A model generated the notes under the pieces. That model saw only the letters and a program-made list of their open reading frames with translations, searched no databases and had not been told where the DNA came from. Positions 36,399 to 44,758 of a stretch of 64,000 nt of DNA are shown here, one piece after another. The DNA is from Propionibacteriales bacterium (GTDB lineage: Bacteria; Actinomycetota; Actinomycetes; Propionibacteriales; Nocardioidaceae). The stretch covers positions 62,001-126,000 of the forward strand of contig JAPLCA010000038.1 of NCBI GenBank assembly GCA_026392465.1. Reading direction: 5' to 3'. The position numbers and the translations under genes are program-made. Numbering within the stretch: the stretch's first letter is position 1; each line of letters opens with the position of its first letter.

Positions 36399-37556
36399 AT
36401 GACCGTCGACATCACCCTGTTCGGGGCGACCGGCTTCACCGGGACGCTCACCGCCGTCTACCTCGGCACCCACCTGCCCGAGGGCGGCACGTGGGCGGTG
36501 GCCGGGCGCAGTGCTGCGAAGCTGCAGAAGGTCGTCGACGAGGTCGAGGCCGCGGGCGGCGTGGCGCCGCAGGTCGTGGTCGCCGACGTGTCCGACGCCG
36601 ACTCGATGCGGTCCATGGCCGAGGGCACGCGCGTCCTCATCTCGACCGTCGGCCCGTACGTCCAGCACGGCGACCCGGCCGTCAGGGCGGCCGCCGAGGC
36701 CGGTATCGCCTACGTCGACCTGACCGGCGAGCCCGAGTTCGTCGACCGCACCTGGTTGGAGCACCAGGAGACCGCGCTGCGCACCGGCGCGACGCTGGTG
36801 CACGCCTGCGGGTTCGACTCCATCCCCTACGACCTCGGTGTGCTGTTCACCGTGGAGCAGCTGCCCGAGGGTGTCCCGATCGACGTCAAGGGCTACATCC
36901 GCGCCGGGGGCACGGCATCCGGCGGCACCTACCACTCCGCCATCGGCGCGTTCTCGCGGCTGCGCCAGTCAGCGGCCACGGCCAAGGAGCGCAAGCAGCG
37001 CGAGCAGCGTCCCCAGGGGCGCACCGTGCGCGGCGGGGGCTCTATCGGCCGAGGCGCGGGAGGCAAGGGGTGGGCGCTCCCGCTGCCGACCATCGACCCC
37101 CAGGTCGTGCTGCGCTCGGCCCGCGCCCTCGAGCGCTACGGCCCCCAGTTCACCTACTCGCACTTCGCCCAGTTCAAGCGGCTGCCCGTCCTCGCCGGGA
37201 CGGTGGCCGGCGCGGGCGTGCTGCTCGCGGGGTCGCAGCTCGCGCCCACCCGCAAGGCCCTCCTGAAGCTGCGGGCCCAGGGCGACGGTCCCAGCCCCGA
37301 GAAGCGCGCGTCGTCGTGGTTCTCGCTCCGCCTGATCGGTGAGGGCGGCGGCAAGCACGTCGTCACCCAGGTCAGCGGCGGCGACCCGGGTTACGACGAG
37401 ACCGCCAAGATGCTCAGCGAGTCGGCGCTCTGCCTCGCGTTCGACGACGTGCCGAAGGTCGCGGGCCAGACGACGACTGCCGTCGCGATGGGCCGTCCCC
37501 TGATCGAGCGCCTCCAGGCCGCCGGCATCCGGTTCGAGACCCTCGAGTCCCGCTGA
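36399..37556 (+). CDS. Saccharopine dehydrogenase-like NAD(P)-binding protein (trans-acting enoyl reductase type)
   Basis: A 385-residue protein with an N-terminal Rossmann site ITLFGATGFTG (4-14), then STVGPYVQHGDPAV and YVDLTGEPEFVDRT, hallmarks of the family that includes mycobacterial trans-acting enoyl reductases and SCCPDH. CGFDSIPYDLGV is the conserved centre. Possible membrane-associated segment near 270-290. Reaction unknown; lipid reduction is plausible from family knowledge. Convergent with valS across a perfect palindrome. Confidence 0.85.
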   Translation: MTVDITLFGATGFTGTLTAVYLGTHLPEGGTWAVAGRSAAKLQKVVDEVEAAGGVAPQVVVADVSDADSMRSMAEGTRVLISTVGPYVQHGDPAVRAAAEAGIAYVDLTGEPEFVDRTWLEHQETALRTGATLVHACGFDSIPYDLGVLFTVEQLPEGVPIDVKGYIRAGGTASGGTYHSAIGAFSRLRQSAATAKERKQREQRPQGRTVRGGGSIGRGAGGKGWALPLPTIDPQVVLRSARALERYGPQFTYSHFAQFKRLPVLAGTVAGAGVLLAGSQLAPTRKALLKLRAQGDGPSPEKRASSWFSLRLIGEGGGKHVVTQVSGGDPGYDETAKMLSESALCLAFDDVPKVAGQTTTAVAMGRPLIERLQAAGIRFETLESR

Positions 37557-37570
37557 CCCCTTGCTCGGAG

Positions 37571-37604
37571 TGCACGTTTGCGTGGGGCCCCACGCAAACG
37601 TGCA
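37571..37604. terminator. Perfect 34-bp palindrome between convergent genes
   Basis: A 17-bp arm (37571-37587) and its exact complement (37588-37604) with no loop, containing ACGTTTGCG. It lies 15 bp from the upstream stop and 12 bp from the valS stop, so it probably ends both transcripts. Confidence 0.8.
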
Positions 37605-37616
37605 GCCGCGGGAGGG

Positions 37617-40214
37617 CTACTCGGTGGGGGCGAGGGTGGCGTCGGTGACGAGCTCGGTGGTCGACTCGTCGGCCGACGTGGTCAGCTCGCCGGTCACGCG
37701 GCCTGCGGCCTTGACGTCGTCGACGGACAGCAGGAGGCGGTCGAGCGACGCCTGCGGTCCGCGGACCGTCACCGCCGTCACCTCGGTGCGCTGGCTCACC
37801 TTGGCCACCGACTTCGCGCCCCGGATGCCTGCGAGCGCCTCGGCGGCCGTCGGCAGCAGGGCGACGTCGCCGTCCACCGCGACGTCGTCGGGCGTCGGCC
37901 AGGACGCGCGGTGCACCGAGCCCTCCTGCCACCAGCTCCAGACCTCCTCGGTCACGTAGGGCAGGAACGGGGCGAGCAGCCGCAGCTGGGTCGACAGGGC
38001 GAGCACGAAGGTGGCCTTCGCCGACGTCCCGCCCTCGTCGTCGCGACGGGCGCGCTCCTTCACCAGCTCGAGGTAGTCGTCGCAGAAGTCCCAGAAGAAC
38101 TTCTCCGTGACCTCCAGCGCTGACGAGTAGTCGTACGCCTCGAAGTGGGCGGTCGCCTGCTCGACGACCTGTCCGAGCGCCGCGAGCACCGACCGGTCGA
38201 GCGGCTCGGTCACGCGGGCGAGGTGGAGGTCGGCGGCGGTCGCGCCGAGACCGTAGTCCTCGGGCGCCGCGAGCACGAACTTGCTCGCGTTGAGCACCTT
38301 CATCGCCAGGCGACGTCCGACCTTCATCTGGGTCTCGTCGAAGGGGGAGTCCGAGCCGGGACGTGCCAGGGCGGCGCGCCAGCGCACGGCGTCGGCACCG
38401 TACTTGTCGAGGATCTCGTCGGGCACGACGACGTTGCCCTTGGACTTGCTCATCTTCTTGCGGTCGGGGTCGACCACGAAGCCCGACAGCGCCGTGTGGC
38501 TCCACGGGACCTGCCCGAACTCCTGGTGGGAGCGCACGACGGTCGAGAACAGCCAGGTGCGGATGATGTCGTGCCCCTGCGGACGCAGGTCCATCGGGAA
38601 CGTGCGCTCGAAGAGGTCGGCGTCGCGCTCCCAGCCGCACACGATCTGCGGGGTCAGCGACGACGTGGCCCAGGTGTCGAGCACGTCGGGGTCGGCGACG
38701 AAGCCGCCGGCCTGGCCGCGCTGCGACTCCTCGAAGCCGGGCGGGGCCTGCGACGCGGGGTCGACGGGCAGCGTGTCCTCGGCGGCGAAGATCGGGTCGT
38801 CGTAGTCGGGCTGTCCCTCGGCGTCGAGGCGGTACCAGACCGGGAACGGGATGCCGAAGAAGCGCTGGCGGCTGATCAGCCAGTCGCCGTTCAGACCCTC
38901 GATCCAGTTGGTGTACCGGCTCTGCATGTACGCCGGCGTCCAGTGGATCTCGTCGCCGCGGGCGACGAGCGCCGCGCGCAGGTCGGCGTCGCGGCCGCCG
39001 TTCTTGACGTACCACTGGCGCGTGGAGACGATCTCGAGCGGCTTCTCGCCGCGCTCGTAGAAGTTGGCGACGCGCTGCGTCGGCTGCGGCTCGCCGTCGA
39101 GGTCGCCGCTGTCGCGCAGCGCCTGCACGATCGCCTCGCGCGCGCTGAACGTCGTCTTGCCGGCCAGCTCGGCCCACAGCTGCTCGCCCGGGCCGCCCGC
39201 GATCCACTCGGGCACGTCGCGCAGCACGCGGCCGTCGCGGCCGATCACGGTGCGGTTGGGCAGCTGCAGCTCGCGCCACCACTGCACGTCGGTCAGGTCG
39301 CCGAACGTGCAGCAGTGCACGATGCCGGAACCCTTCTCGGGGTCGGCCAGGGTGCTGGGGTGGATCGGCACCTCGACGCCGAACAGCGGCGACGTGGCCG
39401 TGCCGCCGAACAGGTGCTGGTACCGCTCGTCGTCGGGGTGGGCGATGAGCGCGACGGCGGCCGGGGTCAGCTCGGGACGCGTTGTCTCGACGTGCACGCG
39501 GCTGCCGTCGGGCAGGTGGTAGGCCACGCGGTGGTAGGCGCCGGGGTAGTCGCGGGCCTCCAGCTCGGCCTGGGCGACGGCGGTCTGGAAGGTGACGTCC
39601 CAGAGGGTCGGCGCGTCCTGCATGTACGCCTCGCCGCGGGTGACGTTGCGCAGGAAGGCGCGCTGGCTGGTGGCCTGCGCGTCGGCGCCGATGGTCGTGT
39701 ACGTCTGGCTCCAGTCGACCGACAGGCCGAGCGTGCGCCACAGCTTCTCGAAGACCTTCTCGTCCTCGAGGACCAGCTCGTTGCACAGCTCGATGAAGTT
39801 GCGTCGGCTGATCGGCACCTGCCTCCCCCCGCCCTTCGACCCCGTGTCGGGCTTCGCGGGCGGCGTGAAGTCGGGGTCGTAGGGCAGCGACGGGTCGCAG
39901 CGCACGCCGTAGTAGTTCTGCACCCGACGCTCGGTGGGCAGGCCGTTGTCGTCCCAGCCCATCGGGTAGAACACCTCCTTGCCGCTCATCCGCTGGTAGC
40001 GGGCGACGAGGTCGGTGTGGGTGTAGCTGAACACGTGTCCGACGTGCAGCGAGCCCGAGACGGTGGGCGGCGGGGTGTCGATGGAGTACACCTCGTCGCG
40101 GCTCTTGCTGCGGTCGAACGCGTAGGTGCCCTGCTCGGCCCATACCCCGCTCCACCGCTCCTCGAGTCCTTCGAGGGCGGGCTTGGCCGGGACGCGGTTG
40201 TCTGCAGTGGTCAC
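37617..40214 (-). CDS. valS: Valyl-tRNA synthetase
   Basis: An 865-residue class Ia synthetase. HIGH-type motif GSLHVGH (54-60), KMSKS motif in [11 protein letters not shown] (near 586), editing domain in the middle (with [12 protein letters not shown] region), and the C-terminal anticodon and coiled regions. Attaches valine to tRNA-Val. Starts at GTG 40214, eight bases after TAGACT. It ends in TAG, showing that TAG works as a normal stop here. No T-box recognised upstream, only a 34-bp tandem repeat. Confidence 0.96.
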   Translation of the reverse strand: MTTADNRVPAKPALEGLEERWSGVWAEQGTYAFDRSKSRDEVYSIDTPPPTVSGSLHVGHVFSYTHTDLVARYQRMSGKEVFYPMGWDDNGLPTERRVQNYYGVRCDPSLPYDPDFTPPAKPDTGSKGGGRQVPISRRNFIELCNELVLEDEKVFEKLWRTLGLSVDWSQTYTTIGADAQATSQRAFLRNVTRGEAYMQDAPTLWDVTFQTAVAQAELEARDYPGAYHRVAYHLPDGSRVHVETTRPELTPAAVALIAHPDDERYQHLFGGTATSPLFGVEVPIHPSTLADPEKGSGIVHCCTFGDLTDVQWWRELQLPNRTVIGRDGRVLRDVPEWIAGGPGEQLWAELAGKTTFSAREAIVQALRDSGDLDGEPQPTQRVANFYERGEKPLEIVSTRQWYVKNGGRDADLRAALVARGDEIHWTPAYMQSRYTNWIEGLNGDWLISRQRFFGIPFPVWYRLDAEGQPDYDDPIFAAEDTLPVDPASQAPPGFEESQRGQAGGFVADPDVLDTWATSSLTPQIVCGWERDADLFERTFPMDLRPQGHDIIRTWLFSTVVRSHQEFGQVPWSHTALSGFVVDPDRKKMSKSKGNVVVPDEILDKYGADAVRWRAALARPGSDSPFDETQMKVGRRLAMKVLNASKFVLAAPEDYGLGATAADLHLARVTEPLDRSVLAALGQVVEQATAHFEAYDYSSALEVTEKFFWDFCDDYLELVKERARRDDEGGTSAKATFVLALSTQLRLLAPFLPYVTEEVWSWWQEGSVHRASWPTPDDVAVDGDVALLPTAAEALAGIRGAKSVAKVSQRTEVTAVTVRGPQASLDRLLLSVDDVKAAGRVTGELTTSADESTTELVTDATLAPTE

Positions 40215-40222
40215 GGGAGCAC

Positions 40223-40228
40223 AGTCTA
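40223..40228 (-). promoter_or_regulatory. -10 of valS
   Basis: TAGACT on the reverse strand ends eight bases before the GTG; the message would have a leader of only one or two bases. Confidence 0.5.
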
Positions 40229-40242
40229 GGAGGTCGCCCGGC

Positions 40243-40353
40243 GGGGGTGCCGGGCCGTGGGCGGCGACGGGTGCGTGGGGGTGCCGGGCCGTGGGCGGCG
40301 ACGGGTGCGTGGGGGTGCCGGGCCGTGGGCGGCGACGGGTGCGCGGGGGTGCT
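40243..40353. repeat. 34-bp tandem repeat upstream of valS
   Basis: Three almost identical copies (40243, 40277, 40311) and a partial fourth of a 34-bp unit beginning GGGGGTGCCGGGCCGTGGGC. The only difference in copy 3 is the last base. It fills the space between the lipoprotein stop and the valS promoter, touching the -35 region. Confidence 0.92.
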
Positions 40354-40892
40354 CAGTCCAGGTCGAGGGAGAGCGGCTTGGGGTCGCGGAGGTTGGCCCT
40401 CTCCTCGGCCGAGAGGCTTCCGCTCTTGACTTCGGCACCGCTGGTCTTCGCCTTGAGGACCAAACGCCGACGGTCTGCGTCCAGGGTGGCGACGACCGCG
40501 TGGTCGTCGGCGGTGGCGGTTATCCCCTGTCTGCCCTGAGGCAGCCTGGCGATGGCTCCTGGGGCGAGCCCCAGATCAGTCAAGGCGGCCCGGACCTTCT
40601 CGAAATCGATGGGGCGGTCGGCGCGGAAGGTGACCTGCGCGTCGTAGCCGTACAAGAGGGTGGAGCCGGAGTACCCCGCCTGAACGTAGCCGCCCACGGC
40701 CCGCTGCGGCTCGACCTCGATCGCAGCACCCACCGCGGGTGCCACCTGTTCCAGACCTCGATCCGCTCGGGTCTTGATCTCCTCGAGTCCTTGTCGGCCG
40801 TCGGACACGTGGCTCCCGCTGCCGCATGCGGCGAGCAGCGCGCCGGCCAGCGCCAGCGCCATCGCGGCAGCCGCCACCGGTGCGCGCCTCAT
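40353..40892 (-). CDS. Small lipoprotein, last gene of the WXG100/DUF1023 operon
   Basis: A 179-residue protein with a lipoprotein signal (residues 1-22, LLAAC, Cys23). The mature part has an acidic helix (GLEEIKTRADRGLEQVAPAV), then a beta region with STLLYGYDAQVTFRADRP and a charged C-terminal tail. No family recognised. Its ATG overlaps the hydrolase stop (ATGA), so they are made together. By analogy with other secreted-effector loci it could be an immunity or chaperone lipoprotein; that is a guess. Confidence 0.75.
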   Translation of the reverse strand: MRRAPVAAAAMALALAGALLAACGSGSHVSDGRQGLEEIKTRADRGLEQVAPAVGAAIEVEPQRAVGGYVQAGYSGSTLLYGYDAQVTFRADRPIDFEKVRAALTDLGLAPGAIARLPQGRQGITATADDHAVVATLDADRRRLVLKAKTSGAEVKSGSLSAEERANLRDPKPLSLDLD

Positions 40893-42667
40893 GGTTCGAA
40901 TCCCGTCGGGATCTCGTTCGGGCGTCGATCTTCCTCGGGATCCTGCATCGGCCCGTACCACGGATCGTGGCGGTGCTCGGCGGTCAGTACCTGGTCGTGG
41001 GTGCCTGCGACGATCTGGCCCATGTTGTAGAGCGACTCCGTGTCCGGTTCGTAGTACTGGTTGTGGTCCCAGATCCAGTCGTGGGTCCCGCGCTGGACGT
41101 TCTCGGCCTGGAACCGCTGTGCGCCGAAGTCCTCGTCGGTGGGGTCGAGCCCGAGGCCGGTCCCGACCCAGCCGTTGCGGGCGAGGTGGCTGACGGCGTC
41201 CTCGCTGGCCGACCCGGCCCAGACCTGGTCGGCCGGCAGGCCGAGGTCGGTGGCGTGGTCGGCGGCGTGTCCCGCGCCGGGGCTGCCGATGAGCACGACG
41301 TCGTCGGCAGGGATGCCGTGGTCGGTGGCGGCGTTGCCGACCGTGGTCGACCCGTAGCTGTGACCGATGACCGTCAGGTTCGCCCGTCCGTGAGCGTCCT
41401 CGTCGCGGACGGTGCGCATGCCGTCGAGGAAGTCGGCCAGACGGTCGCCGCCGGCGTCGGCGAGACCCTCGTCGATCACCTGGAGGGTGTCGAGTCCGTG
41501 CAGACCGAAGTTCGACGGTGCGTCGTAGCCGATCCACATCGTCGAGGCCACGGACTGGTCGGGGTCGGCCAACCGGGCCGTGCTGTAGAGGTTCCCCACG
41601 CTCTCGGTGCCACCCTCGATGGAGGCGCCGTCGTTGAGCATCCCGGGCACCGACACCGACACGTTCTGGGCGGTGTCGGGGTTGCCGACCGAGACGGCCA
41701 CGGCGCCGTCACCGTCGAACGCCGTCGGGTCGTAGAGGCTCAGGTAGCCGTCGAGCGCCTCGCCGGTCACCGGGTCCTCCCGCGCTGCGACGTTGTCGAG
41801 GGCCGTCTGCGCGGCTTGTGCCCGCTCCAGGTGCCGGCGCTCGGCGAACGACATCGGCTCGCCGCTGTCCTCGCGGGTCTCGAGCCGGTCGAGGTCGAGG
41901 GCGAGGGAGATCCGGTTCGCCTCGTCGCGAGCGGCGGTGGGGATGCCGTCCGTATTGCCGATGATCTGGGGGTGCGCGGCGATGAGCGCCTGCTGCTGCG
42001 CCTCGTCGAGCGACGTCCACCAGTCGTGCACGCTCTGGACGGTGGCGCCGTCCGTGCCGGGGGCGCCGGGGCGCTGTAGCAGGGCGTCGGCCGGATCGGT
42101 GAGCCCGACGGCCGACTGCGTCACCTCGCCGGCGGTGTCGACGGCCTGCAGGTGCTGCACCATCTGCTCGTCGGCCGTCTGGCAGTCGGACACCAGCGTC
42201 GCGTGGTCCTGGTCGAACGTGGCGATGGAGACGCGCAGCTGCTCGGCCCGCTGCTCGAGGGCGTCGATCTCCGCGTCGCTGACGTCGACGGCGGCGTTCA
42301 CGTCGGCGAGGAGGTCCTGCCGTCCGGACACCAGCGTGGAACGACGCTCGACGAGGTCGGTGCGCCGCCGCTGGCGGTCGGCGAGCCCGGTGGCGTAGTC
42401 CTCGACCTGCCCGGCGACCTTGCGCAGCACCAGCGAGCGGTCGTCGGCGGCGTCGGCGGTGCCCACGGCGGCCCGGCGGTACGCCTCGGCCGCGTCTCCG
42501 TCCCAGCGGTCGCCACTCAGCACGTCGCCGGCGAAGGTGGCGAGGTCGTCGAGGCCGGAGGAGACGGTGAGCAGGTCGGCGGCGAAGCCCTGGAGCGCCG
42601 CGACGTCGCCCGGCACCTCGGCGACCGCGACGGCGTCCGCGGGGATCGCGATCGTGACGGTGGTCAT
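40889..42667 (-). CDS. DUF1023-type alpha/beta hydrolase with WXG100-like N-terminal helices
   Basis: A 592-residue protein. Residues about 1-210 are helical and coiled, with DRWDGDAAEAYRRAA (a WXG-like turn, W-D-G) and long Glu/Gln/Arg-rich helices as in ESX-associated proteins. Residues about 330-560 are the DUF1023 hydrolase: VIGHSYGSTTVGNAA nucleophile elbow, VLIGSPGAGHA and late HDWIWDHNQYY with candidate His. ATG at 42667 overlaps the upstream stop; the 49-residue extension in the longer frame is unsupported. Likely exported by a type VII-like route and acts on an acyl or peptide bond; substrate unknown. Confidence 0.85.
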   Translation of the reverse strand: MTTVTIAIPADAVAVAEVPGDVAALQGFAADLLTVSSGLDDLATFAGDVLSGDRWDGDAAEAYRRAAVGTADAADDRSLVLRKVAGQVEDYATGLADRQRRRTDLVERRSTLVSGRQDLLADVNAAVDVSDAEIDALEQRAEQLRVSIATFDQDHATLVSDCQTADEQMVQHLQAVDTAGEVTQSAVGLTDPADALLQRPGAPGTDGATVQSVHDWWTSLDEAQQQALIAAHPQIIGNTDGIPTAARDEANRISLALDLDRLETREDSGEPMSFAERRHLERAQAAQTALDNVAAREDPVTGEALDGYLSLYDPTAFDGDGAVAVSVGNPDTAQNVSVSVPGMLNDGASIEGGTESVGNLYSTARLADPDQSVASTMWIGYDAPSNFGLHGLDTLQVIDEGLADAGGDRLADFLDGMRTVRDEDAHGRANLTVIGHSYGSTTVGNAATDHGIPADDVVLIGSPGAGHAADHATDLGLPADQVWAGSASEDAVSHLARNGWVGTGLGLDPTDEDFGAQRFQAENVQRGTHDWIWDHNQYYEPDTESLYNMGQIVAGTHDQVLTAEHRHDPWYGPMQDPEEDRRPNEIPTGFEP

Positions 42668-42978
42668 CGCTCGCCCTCGCCCATCTGCAGGAGCCACTCC
42701 TGGAAGGCCTCCTGGCTGCGGACGTCGGAGTCGACGTAGGCGGCGTGCGCGTCCAGCATCCGGCTCTCGAAGTCGCGTGACGTCGCCTCCAGGCTGTCGA
42801 CCATCCCCGCCCACTGCTGCCGGAAGGTCGTGGCGGCGCCGCTCACGCCGGGCGGGAACCCGGAGACGTCGGCCGAGCGGAGACGCCTCGACAGGCCCTC
42901 CAGGGTGTCGGCGTGGTCGCGCCAGTCGTACGACGCGGTGATCAGCGCGCCGGGATCGACGGACCAGTAGCCGCTCAC
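42664..42978 (-). CDS. WXG100-like small helical protein
   Basis: A 104-residue all-helical protein of the ESX-substrate size. Two amphipathic helices (about 8-40 and 50-85) flank a turn GFPPGVSG, with QQWAGM in place of a strict WxG. No signal peptide. Lies directly upstream of the DUF1023 hydrolase, sharing ATGA overlaps on both sides, and probably forms a complex with its N-terminal helices. Similarity is structural, not clear sequence identity. Confidence 0.7.
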   Translation of the reverse strand: MSGYWSVDPGALITASYDWRDHADTLEGLSRRLRSADVSGFPPGVSGAATTFRQQWAGMVDSLEATSRDFESRMLDAHAAYVDSDVRSQEAFQEWLLQMGEGER

Positions 42979-43481
42979 GCCCGCTCCTCCGCCCGCAGCG
43001 CCCGGAGCGTCCGGGAGGCGATCGGCACGGTGGTGCCGCGCACCTCGAGCCGCGCGGCGTCGTCGTGCACGGTCAGCTGGAGCTCCCGCCCCTCACGCTC
43101 GGCGACGAGCAGCGAGAGGCCGGCGGGGGGCTCCGACGTCGTCCAGCCCAGGTCGGCGAGGCTCGATCGCGCCGTGCCGACGAGGTCGAGGGGGACGTGC
43201 TCGCTGCGCTGCGACCGCACGGGACGGGCGGTGCCGGGCACCAGGCCGCTGATCCACCGCACGGGCGACCCCTCGGGAGCCGTCCCGAGCAACATCTGCC
43301 ACAGTGCCGCGAAGTCGTGGTCGAGGCGGTCGGCGACGCCGTGCGCCTCCTCGGCGGTGACCGGATCGCCCTGGACGGGCGGTGGCGTCGTCCCTGCGGG
43401 TGGCAGCAGGACGACGTCGACGTCGGGATGTCGACGTCGCACGACGTCCCAGAACGGCTCGCGTCCCCCCGGTTCGCTCAT
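42975..43481 (-). CDS. Hypothetical protein opening the WXG100/DUF1023 operon
   Basis: A 168-residue soluble protein with no family I recognise. It begins MSEPGGREPFWDVVRRRHPD, has a Pro-rich link (LLPPAGTTPPPVQG), a helical section (EEAHGVADRLDHDFAALWQML) and a C-terminal beta/helix section. Size and position recall EspG-like or regulatory partners of ESX substrates, but no motif supports that. First gene of a four-gene unit with four-base overlaps. Confidence 0.6.
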   Translation of the reverse strand: MSEPGGREPFWDVVRRRHPDVDVVLLPPAGTTPPPVQGDPVTAEEAHGVADRLDHDFAALWQMLLGTAPEGSPVRWISGLVPGTARPVRSQRSEHVPLDLVGTARSSLADLGWTTSEPPAGLSLLVAEREGRELQLTVHDDAARLEVRGTTVPIASRTLRALRAEERA

Positions 43482-43526
43482 GGGCAGGAGCGTAGTCGGG
43501 TTCCCGGTCTGGGTGAAGTGTCCAGA

Positions 43527-44522
43527 TCAGGTCAGCCAGCGGAGCGTGCGGCCGTGACCGTGGGTCCAGGCGACGGACCGACCGTCGACGCCGAGGACGA
43601 ACGTCGGCCGTCCCGACTCCGGCAGCGGGCCGGTGGAGGTGACCGAGGGCAGGACGTTCGCCGACTCGTTGCTGACCCAGTGGCAGGCGCCGTCAGCGAC
43701 GAGGCCGCGGACGAGGGTGTCGAAGGCGCCACGCTGCACGTCGTCGAGGTAGGCGGCGACGGCGCTGTGGAAGACGACCACGGGTCCGTCCGCCGCGGCC
43801 TGCTCCACCTGGCGCGGGAGCTCGTCGAGCAGGTCGCCCCGGACGACGTGCGGTGGGTCGGTGCGCGCCACGTCGATCGCCTGGCGCAGGCGGGCGCGGC
43901 GGTCGTCGTGCTCGGGCCACACCAGAGCCCCCAGCCAGGCGGCGTCGTCCGGCGACGTCGGGTCGAGCGGGTGGAGGTCGATGCCCCGCCGTGCCGCAAC
44001 GGGCGGCACCTCCTGGGGGAGAGGTGCCCAGCCCTTCACGCGGCACGGGAGCTCGGGACCCGCACCGACGACGACGTCTCCGTCGTCGGTGCGCCATCGG
44101 TACGTGTACCGGTCGGGGTACAGGCAGAGCCCCGCGCTCGAGCCGACCTCCAGGAGCGACAGCGCGGCGCCTCCGTGACGTGCCGACAGCTGCGCGAACG
44201 CCGGGACGAGCGTCGCCAGACGACCGACCTCGTTGGTCTGCGTCGAGCGCTCCAGCACGGTCGCGCGGATCGGTCCGTCGGGTCCGTCGTCGAGGAGGGC
44301 CGCACGGAGGGCGGTGTACGGACCGGGGGCGGGTACACCGTGGACCCGGGCGGCCGCGAAGACCAGGTTCGGCTGCTGCTTGGCGCGCGGCAGGGTCGAC
44401 AGCCAGTCGAGCACCTCCGCGTCGTCGGCGACCGCGGTCGACCAGGCGGCGAACGTGGGGGAGTCCGCGGCCTGGGCGGCGAACTCACGGTACTGGTCGA
44501 CGACGTCGTGCCAGAGGTCCAT
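43527..44522 (-). CDS. DUF2332 family protein
   Basis: A 331-residue soluble protein. LLEVGSSAGLCLYPDRYTYR (about 120-139) is the strongest DUF2332 signature, and VVVFHSAVAAYLDD and CHWVSNESANVLP agree. The GSSAGL loop and strand order resemble SAM-dependent methyltransferases, but no substrate is known. It is just upstream of the WXG100/DUF1023 operon on the same strand (45 bp) with a gap holding a TAGTCG-like element, so it may be separate. Confidence 0.8.
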   Translation of the reverse strand: MDLWHDVVDQYREFAAQAADSPTFAAWSTAVADDAEVLDWLSTLPRAKQQPNLVFAAARVHGVPAPGPYTALRAALLDDGPDGPIRATVLERSTQTNEVGRLATLVPAFAQLSARHGGAALSLLEVGSSAGLCLYPDRYTYRWRTDDGDVVVGAGPELPCRVKGWAPLPQEVPPVAARRGIDLHPLDPTSPDDAAWLGALVWPEHDDRRARLRQAIDVARTDPPHVVRGDLLDELPRQVEQAAADGPVVVFHSAVAAYLDDVQRGAFDTLVRGLVADGACHWVSNESANVLPSVTSTGPLPESGRPTFVLGVDGRSVAWTHGHGRTLRWLT

Positions 44523-44555
44523 GGGGTCAGTCTCCGCCGCGACGTGGGGAGCACG

Positions 44556-44711
44556 TCACCAGGGTCGGCCGCGCAGGTCGACGTCACCCGCCGGCCAGAC
44601 CGTCACCGGCCGCCGGGCGCCGTGCACCAGGACCGGCGGACCGGGCTCCTGGACCTCCGCTCGGCCGTCGACGCGGCTCAGGCTGCGCTCGCGAGCGGTG
44701 ACGCGGTCCAT
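44556..44711 (-). CDS. Candidate 51-residue small protein
   Basis: An ATG at 44711 opens 51 codons ending at a TGA at 44556 and giving a basic, Pro/Val-rich peptide (VLVHGARRPVTVWPAGDVDL). It lies in the gap between the MMPL gene and the DUF2332 gene and has the same GC-skewed third positions as real genes, but no family is known and no clear ribosome site is visible. May be chance. Confidence 0.3.
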   Translation of the reverse strand: MDRVTARERSLSRVDGRAEVQEPGPPVLVHGARRPVTVWPAGDVDLRGRPW

Positions 44712-44758
44712 TCGCAGAGCAGTGAGGCTCGACCACGAGGACCTCCACCAGACGGCCC

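Noticed and set aside
40215-40352. T-box or other riboswitch upstream of valS
   Set aside because: The region is only about 140 bp and mostly a 34-bp tandem repeat; no specifier loop or antiterminator motif seen, and the start looks leaderless.
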